Assembly: GCA_907163345.1 (NCBI GenBank)
Contig: CAJQUN010000128.1
Location: 1-64,000, forward strand
Direction of reading: 5' to 3'
DNA length: 64,000 nt
Source of the DNA: Haberlea rhodopensis
Taxonomy: Eukaryota > Streptophyta > Magnoliopsida > Lamiales > Gesneriaceae
Shown here: positions 58,126 to 64,000 of the stretch, one piece after another
Numbering within the stretch: position 1 is the first letter of the stretch
Layout of the letters: every line of letters begins with the position of its first letter
Notes under the pieces: generated by a model
Told to the model about the DNA's origin: nothing
What the model saw: only the letters and a program-made list of their open reading frames with translations
The model's database searches: none
Translations under genes and position numbers: made by a program

Positions 58126-58603
58126 CCCAATCGTTGTCTAAAAATAATTTATCAGTGCACCGGTGACACTTCGATGTACAAAACCGGGTTAGGATACAAA
58201 AAAAATAAATATGTTATGTTGGCATTTTCGGACACACATTAAAAGGTGTAAAATCGCGCACAGAAATCCCGAACCCCTTCTCCTCCCGCGCGATACCTGA
58301 CCCCTCGCCACTAAACCGCCGCGCCCGCCGCCGTCCGAGCTCCTTCCGGCGCGTCCGAACCGCCGCCGCCTTCGTATCTCCCAGGCGCTTCTTTCCATAC
58401 CAATATCGTGAAGTTTCGTCGCCGATCGCGTCCGGATCTTGCAAGAAAGTGCGCGGTTCAAAATCACGATTTCGTCCGATTTTGGAGCGATTTTCTTCCG
58501 ATTGTTTTGTGGGTAATTCTCGTCGTCCCTTAGTCGTTATTCCCCTGAAATCCCACGAATTTTTGATGAACTTTGGTTCGATTTTGATGGCATTTTTGGT
58601 AGG

Positions 58604-58690
58604 GTTGCTCGAGTGTGTGCAGTGTGTGCAGCAGTGTGTGTGCGTGTGTGTGTTTCTGCGTGTGGGTGTGTGTCCAGCATGTGTTTGTGG
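58604..58690 (+). repeat. GTGT-rich simple repeat
   Basis: A run of GTGTGTGC and GTGTGT units in the El.G LTR. The Cys/Val-rich and Thr/His-rich frames over it are artefacts. Confidence 0.8.
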
Positions 58691-59734
58691 ATGAAGATGG
58701 TGTGTATGTGTGTTCCAACATGTATTGGTATAGGTACAAGGCTTCTATATATGTTGTGCCTTGTGGTTGGATGATGTTTTGTTCATGTAAAAGGTTAACT
58801 TAAATTAGTGTAATGGGTTAAGGCGGTTATGTGACGATAAATTGAGTATGAACAATTGGGAATTGGATAGCATGAAAATGTTATTAATTGTAGGGATTTA
58901 ATCATAACTCACATTATTGAACGGATAATTGTTGCAAATGAATTGGTGATTAAATGTCGTGACTTAGAGTCATTGTTGTTAAAAGGTGAAGACTACATTC
59001 ATGCTAGTATGTGTTGACATGGAATAGAGTTATGGTGATATTTATGCTCAAGTGGATAGCATGACATGTATTAATGATTTATGTCACTTTATTGAATTAC
59101 CACCCTTAGTAGTGAGTTCTAAATCAAGAATTATGGAACCAATGCATCTTTAAATTGTTAAAGTTGAATTTAATCAATAAATGACTTTGTGTTGGGATTA
59201 AGGGAATTGGATTAAAGGGATAGAATCTCTTATCTACATGGATCCCTTCTTTCGTGTCTTGGTTTGAATCACCTCGGTGTGAGTTTGAATAATTGTGGAA
59301 CGTGTTAATTGGCTTAATTGGATTGTTTAGTTAGACACCAGTTGGATATTATTATACATACACCCTTGCACTTTCTTCCCTCTGTTGAACTTGCGTGTCT
59401 AGTGAACTACTATGTGAGTTTGGCGTGATCTTGCACGTATGGGTGTGTGTATCCCGCATCATGTGTGTGATGTAGCGGGTGATGGGAGATGATGGGGTTT
59501 TGCATTACCAATGTGATATCATGATTCATGTGAGGATGTGTGCATCCAAAGTATTGATTATGATTTGATTCATAATATTGAGTTATTGATTTGTGATATA
59601 GAAATGAAAGTAAGAACTATTTGATGGATGTTCATTGCTCGGATTATGAGCTAATATTGAATTGATGTTCGATATAGACTCTACAGGAGACTTCGGACGT
59701 TGATGATAGCTTATTCATGTTGTCTACTATAAGG

Positions 59735-60282
59735 TACGTGGTGACGTACGAGCAGGTATATCTAGTATCTATACATTCATGTATACATGCAATTTTGAAT
59801 ATGATGATTCAGGTATGTGTTTGACTTTAATAATTGAGCTCCATATATGAGTTATGGGGGACACGTAGTGGTACGTGATCCAATGTTACTTGTTGAGTAG
59901 TGATGCCGTGGGCATGAACGATATGAGAAAATATCGAGAACGAGATAGTGGGATAACCAGGGTTACATTGGGATAGCCAGGTTTACATGATGTTGAATTA
60001 TTTATGTTGAGCATAAATGATGCATTGTTGTTGTATTGAATTCATAATGTTGTTGGATATCATATTTTTGATGATAATACTGAACTTGACATTATGAAAG
60101 TCCGTGAGTTTGAAACAGGAACAGTGTGGGGAAGCTATACAGATTCGGAATTGTACAGGGAGTATATTTTATGAGTTTTGAATAATCTAAATTGTTGCAT
60201 TATGATTTCATATGTTGATTTGTGATCGAATATTGAGTTGGAGTGTGCTCACCCTGTGTGGGGGCTGTTTCTGTTGAAACAG
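59735..60282 (+). other. Candidate leader intron, El.G
   Basis: Donor-like ATAAG|GTACGTGGTGACG within the hairpin. Acceptor-like TTTCTGTTGAAACAG|GTAC. 548 nt. Confidence 0.4.
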
Positions 60283-60880
60283 GTACAACAGGTACGATGC
60301 TGCTTTGGCGTGCTAGGCTCGCACCTTGTTGGATGATGCTTCCAGGAGCATAGTATGAGATTGAGCCGATATACGAGGTTGAGCGGTTGGTATTTATACT
60401 AACTATGCATCCAGATGAATATCCGTTATTCGTTGCTCTTCTGTGAGCACTTGTATGTGTATATGGACTGTATAAGGGTGTTGAAACCCACTTTCGTTGT
60501 CTTATTAGTGTAGTGACTTCCCTGGCCGGGAATTTACTTGTGTTTCTATATTCTGTTTAATATTGCGTTGTCCCTGGTCGGGAATTATATTATGTGATGA
60601 GTTTTATTTCCGGATAGCCTAGTTTATGGGGAGACTCTGCCCAAATTTTTATAAAAACCCACAATGCAAAAGTGGTATGATGGGGATGATATTGGGTGAA
60701 ACCCCTGAGTCTATTTGTTGGCAAAGATGAACATATTATGTTGAGCATTTGTTTGTGTCTTGGGATGATGGGAAACAAGTAATGATTCGTTTTAAAGAAT
60801 GAAAAGAAATGAAAAATTTATACACATACGACGTCATAAATGAACTAATGACGAGTTTAAGTGTTGGGGCCTTACATTAG

Positions 60881-60892
60881 TGGTATCAGAGC
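60881..60892 (+). other. El.G primer binding site
   Basis: TGGTATCAGAGC, four bases after the LTR end. Confidence 0.9.
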
Positions 60893-61040
60893 AGTGGTTG
60901 CTCATTGGGGCTGTTGAGGGCCTAGGAAGTTATTGATAGCACATATTTATGCATGATGGCATTAATGTTATACGACATGACTAATTGTTTATGTGCTTTT
61001 ATGTTATGAAAAGTGGTATTGCTAACCATTGTGGTTGCAG

Positions 61041-61265
61041 GAATCGTGTGGAACACGATAGGATGGCATTAATAGTAATGTCTAACACTCTATATGTTAC
61101 GTGCCAAGGAATCTGATTGAAGTAAGAAAATCAGGGAAAAGAAAGATATGATGTATTGTCTGAGGACAGACTGGGTGGACAACCGACAGTGGAATACTTC
61201 GGTATGGTCTCAATTATTATTGAATATACTAATGCGTTTGTTCATGTAATGTTCAAGCAAGGAAG
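61041..61265 (+). other. Exon-like segment behind the primer site (El.G)
   Basis: Preceded by TTGCTAACCATTGTGGTTG and CAG, with a CTAAC branch-like site, and opens GAATCGTGTGGAACACGATAG. It ends GGAAG|GTACGTAAGACG, where the second core hairpin (61266-61282, GTACGT-aagac-GCGTAC) begins. Confidence 0.4.
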
Positions 61266-61720
61266 GTACGTAAGACGCGTACGGGCATCAGACGGTAACA
61301 TATTCTTACACTATGACTATGCTATAATTACAGAAGTCTTTACGATGTTTATGATGATGATTAGGATAAGTAAGTTTATGATGATTATGTCTATGATGAA
61401 TAAAGACGACAAGATGTTTACGACGATATTATGATAGATGAAGATAATTTCTACGATGAATAAAGATGACAAGATGTTTACGATGATGTTATAATAAATA
61501 AGTTTATGATGATGATGTTATGATAAATGAAGATGGTATGACGTTTACGATGATGACTATGATAAGTAATGATGATGTTAATATGATGTTTATAGAATGA
61601 TATGATGTTTATAAGGTGGTAAGATGCCACGGGGTAAGATGCCCATATGCATGAATATGAACCAGGGAAAATGAAAAGAAGTTAATGAATAACCAACAAG
61701 CTTACTCAACTATGATTTCA
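61266..61720 (+). repeat. LTR-F-like leader module inside El.G
   Basis: GTACGGGCATCAGACGGTAA, ACACTATGACTATGC, TGGTAAGATGCCA, GGGGTAAGATGCCC and AGAAGTTAATGAATAACCA all match LTR-F (35896-36320) in order. The stretch 61360-61600 is expanded GATGAT/TATGAT repeat. Confidence 0.65.
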
Positions 61721-61884
61721 TACATTTACTGTTATATCTCTAAGATAATGATGCTATAAGATGATGATGTTTATATGATGATGATGTTACAAGATGATAA
61801 TGTATGTTTAACTATGTTACTTAGAATGGTTGAATGTCCGGTGGTCATTATGGGCAAGCGAGGAAGGTCTTGCCGCTCACATAG

Positions 61885-62095
61885 CTGATGAGCGATGGGG
61901 TACATCCGCTATCAAGGTGTAGCGATGGGTATCATCCGCTGATGAGCGATGGGGTACATCCGCTATCAAGGTGTAGCGATGGGTATCATCCGCTGAGCGA
62001 TGGGGTACATCCGCTATCAAGGCGTAGCGATGGGTATCATCCGCTGAATAAAGAGATACATCCGCTATCAAGGCGTAGCGATGGGTATCATACGA
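61885..62095 (+). repeat. AGCG-ATGGG-CCGCT tandem array
   Basis: Alternating AGCGATGGGGTACATCCGCT and AGCGATGGGTATCATCCGCT with CTATCAAGGTGT or GATG spacers. Each is an AGCG/CGCT mini-hairpin. Confidence 0.85.
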
Positions 62096-62264
62096 TGTGT
62101 TATGTCGAGCGAGGGGGCCAATTGTGCCGCTGTCATAATGGAACCCGGACAGTCCCATTTCTAATTAACATAGTTTGTTGTGAGTATATATGTGAATATG
62201 ATGTTTATGATGATGTTCATGATGAGTAAATATGATATGATGATTATGATGATGTTTATGATGA

Positions 62265-62745
62265 TAGCGATGCCTCATTCCGCTATTTTACGATGGCTCA
62301 CTCTTTTATGAGGATTGGCGATGATTAGTGCCGCCAGATATGTTGATAGCGATGGTTCATTCCGCTATATTGATTGGCGATGGTTCTTTCCGCCAGATGT
62401 ATTGATAGCGATGGTTCATTACGCTATATTGATTGGCGATGGTTCTTTCCGCCAGATGTATTGATAGCGAGGGTTCATTCCGCTATATTGATTGGCGATG
62501 GTTCTTTCCGCCAGATGTATTGATAGCGATGGCTCATTCCGCTATATTGATTGGCGATGGTTCTTTCCGCCAGATGTGTTGATAGCGATGCCTCATTCCC
62601 CTATATTGATTGGCGATGGTTCTTTCCGCCAGATGTATTGATAGCGATGGTCCATTCCGCTATATTGATTGGCGATGAGTTATACCGCCGGGTATTGATA
62701 GCGATGCCTCTCTCCGCTATTATGTGGACGATGATTCATGCTCAG
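62265..62745 (+). repeat. 59-bp tandem array of paired mini-hairpins (El.G)
   Basis: About seven units of the same 59-bp design as in El.1 and El.2. The second loop here is ATGGTTCTTTC where El.2 has ATGGTTCATGC. The GGCG/CGCC stem is unchanged. The 137-codon frame over 62551-62964 is repeat read-through. Confidence 0.88.
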
Positions 62746-64000
62746 GTGTATAGCGAGGTTTCATGCCACCTATTATATGACGAGGTATCATGCCGTCGAT
62801 TCTATAGCGATGGACTGTGCCGCTATATATACAGCACAGGATTTTGCCGCCTTCGAGCGATGGGTACTGATTACGTATTATTATTGAGCGACGGAGATAG
62901 GTATGCCGCTATCTTGTTGGCGATGAGGTATGAGATATTGCTATTCTATCTAGCATTATTATAGCTGGCATGCGTTGTTATACATGTTTTATTATGACTA
63001 TTTTACTAGCGTGATGATGGATGACATATGTTGATGTACATGGACCGTCACGAGTTGACTGGGTTATTTAGATGTCATTGTTGACATGTATCGTCACTAG
63101 TTGACGATACCTTAGATGCCATGAGTGGGCATGTGTCGTCACGGGATGGCATGAGTATGTCACGGGATGACGCGTGATTACTACGAATGTCGTGTGTGGA
63201 CATGTGTTCATTGTGAATATTCATGATTAATGAATTATTATGTTTCGAGGATGAGTTACAGATTGATATAAATTGCGTCATTAAAGCATGCAACTGATTC
63301 TTATGTTAAATTTCAATCACCCTATGTGATAGTTTGCAGTAACATGTTGTGTATAGAACTGCGAGAAACTTATGATACAGGAATTAGTGTTTGATGACAG
63401 AAACATTATGGATGTCGAAATGCGTAAATGACAAGGAACGTGTTATGTTACTAGTATTTGAGAAATACTAACGGGATTATTTTGGTACTTGTCCTATGAC
63501 AGATAATAATTGGGTGTAGTAATATGGAAATGTTGATACTTAAGAGTATGTGAGTGCTGTGATTAACATGATATTATGGTGCCATTGTGTATTGTAGATG
63601 ATTCCATCTACAAAGGTATGTCACGAACTATTCGACATTGATGTTGATGCCTTGTGTTAGATGAGTATAATCGTGACATGAAAATATTGGTGTTAAGCCA
63701 TTTATCATGATTTGATACTGATGGTCTGTGGCTATTGGTGTGTATAATGTGTATATGCGTATGTGAGAATGACTAATGGGTTTTCTAGTCATTACCTTGC
63801 ACCAGATAATAGCCAGGAGATGATATATGAAAGATTGATGCATAAAGGCTCAAGAGTACCGTTACTTCATACGGACGATGGTGATGATGTGCGGATAAGT
63901 TGCATGCATTTGCAGCGACATAGGTATGAAGTTAATTAAGATAAATGTTGATGTATGGTCATATATTCTTGAATATACATTATATGCATGGATTGCATGA
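62746..64000 (+). other. El.G interior, non-coding
   Basis: No credible gene. Inverted repeats such as GTATCGTC/GACGATAC (63088-63110), ATGCC/GGCAT (63117-63133) and TGTCA/TGACA (63075-63088) resemble those at 40850-40990 of El.2 and 5440-5510 of El.1. Confidence 0.55.

Larger units (their letters stand above)
57895..60876 (+). repeat. El.G 5' LTR
   Basis: 2,982 bp, TGTGATGTCC to CCTTACA. TATAAAT box at 58119-58125. GC-rich leader 58255-58450. GT-rich simple repeat 58604-58690. Core hairpin GTACGT-ggtg-ACGTAC at 59735-59750. Acceptor-like TTGAAACAG|GT at 60282. No palindrome cluster, only one GCCGATCGCG near 58421. Confidence 0.88.
57895..64000 (+). mobile_element. El.G: LTR element, runs off the window
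   Basis: 5' LTR 57895-60876, primer site, and 3.1 kb of interior without a coding frame. The left flank CGCGT (57890-57894) is the likely duplication; the right end is not visible. The LTR start is close to LTR-E, while the region behind the primer site is close to El.1 and El.2. It may be a third LARD, or gag-pol may follow outside. Confidence 0.85.

Noticed and set aside
60881..60892. tRNA gene fragment
   Set aside because: Only the 12-base primer site is present, at the fixed position after each LTR.
61360..61600. Coding potential of GATGAT-rich stretch
   Set aside because: Simple repeat with Met/Asp/Tyr read-through; no conserved frame.

Overview
This window looks like plant nuclear DNA from a repeat-dense region. 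I find no host gene, tRNA, rRNA or CRISPR array. Nearly every base belongs to nested LTR retrotransposons. Two clades are recognisable. The main one is Ty3/Gypsy chromovirus of Tekay type: initiator-Met tRNA primer site TGGTATCAGAGC, CCHC gag, PR-RT-RNaseH-IN, C-terminal chromodomain, LTRs of 2-3 kb. The other is an Athila/Tat-like element with a TGGCGC primer site. No gag-pol set is intact.

Left block (1-14656): a nest in which a coding-free 9.6-kb element (El.1, minus, 471-10034, 5-bp duplication CCTCG) sits in LTR-B, which sits in LTR-C, which sits in a plus-strand LTR-D. An Athila-like element (14657-18855) follows, with a solo LTR of its own family inserted in its gag (duplication GCACC). 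It is cut off against the 3' end of a Tekay-type element whose LTR-B runs 19230-21576.

Middle block (21577-32310): old minus-strand element E with badly decayed RT, RNaseH and IN. It is split by El.D (22723-27586, duplication TGAGA) and has a 5' LTR at 29448-32201.

Right block (32311-64000): element F (plus) is the outer shell. Its 5' LTR holds a solo LTR-B (duplication TTTTA). Just after its primer site lies the coding-free El.2 (36721-45695). Its RT is split by element C (48289-56983), the best-preserved gag-pol here. Its IN is broken by El.G, which runs off the window. El.1, El.2 and the visible part of G carry LTRs, primer site and (El.1, El.2) polypurine tract but no gag-pol, so they are probably mobilised in trans by Tekay-type elements.

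The most interesting signal is non-coding. Unrelated LTR families share a leader plan downstream of the TATA box. First come pairs of CGATCGATCG palindromes whose starts are 20-22 bp apart. Next comes a hairpin GTACGT-loop-ACGTAC that overlaps a splice-donor-like AAG|GTACGT. Then follow arrays of tiny hairpins, an ACAGGGACA box, and an acceptor-like TTGTAG|GT or GGCAG|GT. In El.1, El.2 and G a second copy of this plan lies inside the primer site, and it resembles a different LTR family in each. I propose a structured, spliced, modular leader shared among families. This is read by eye and untested by RNA data.
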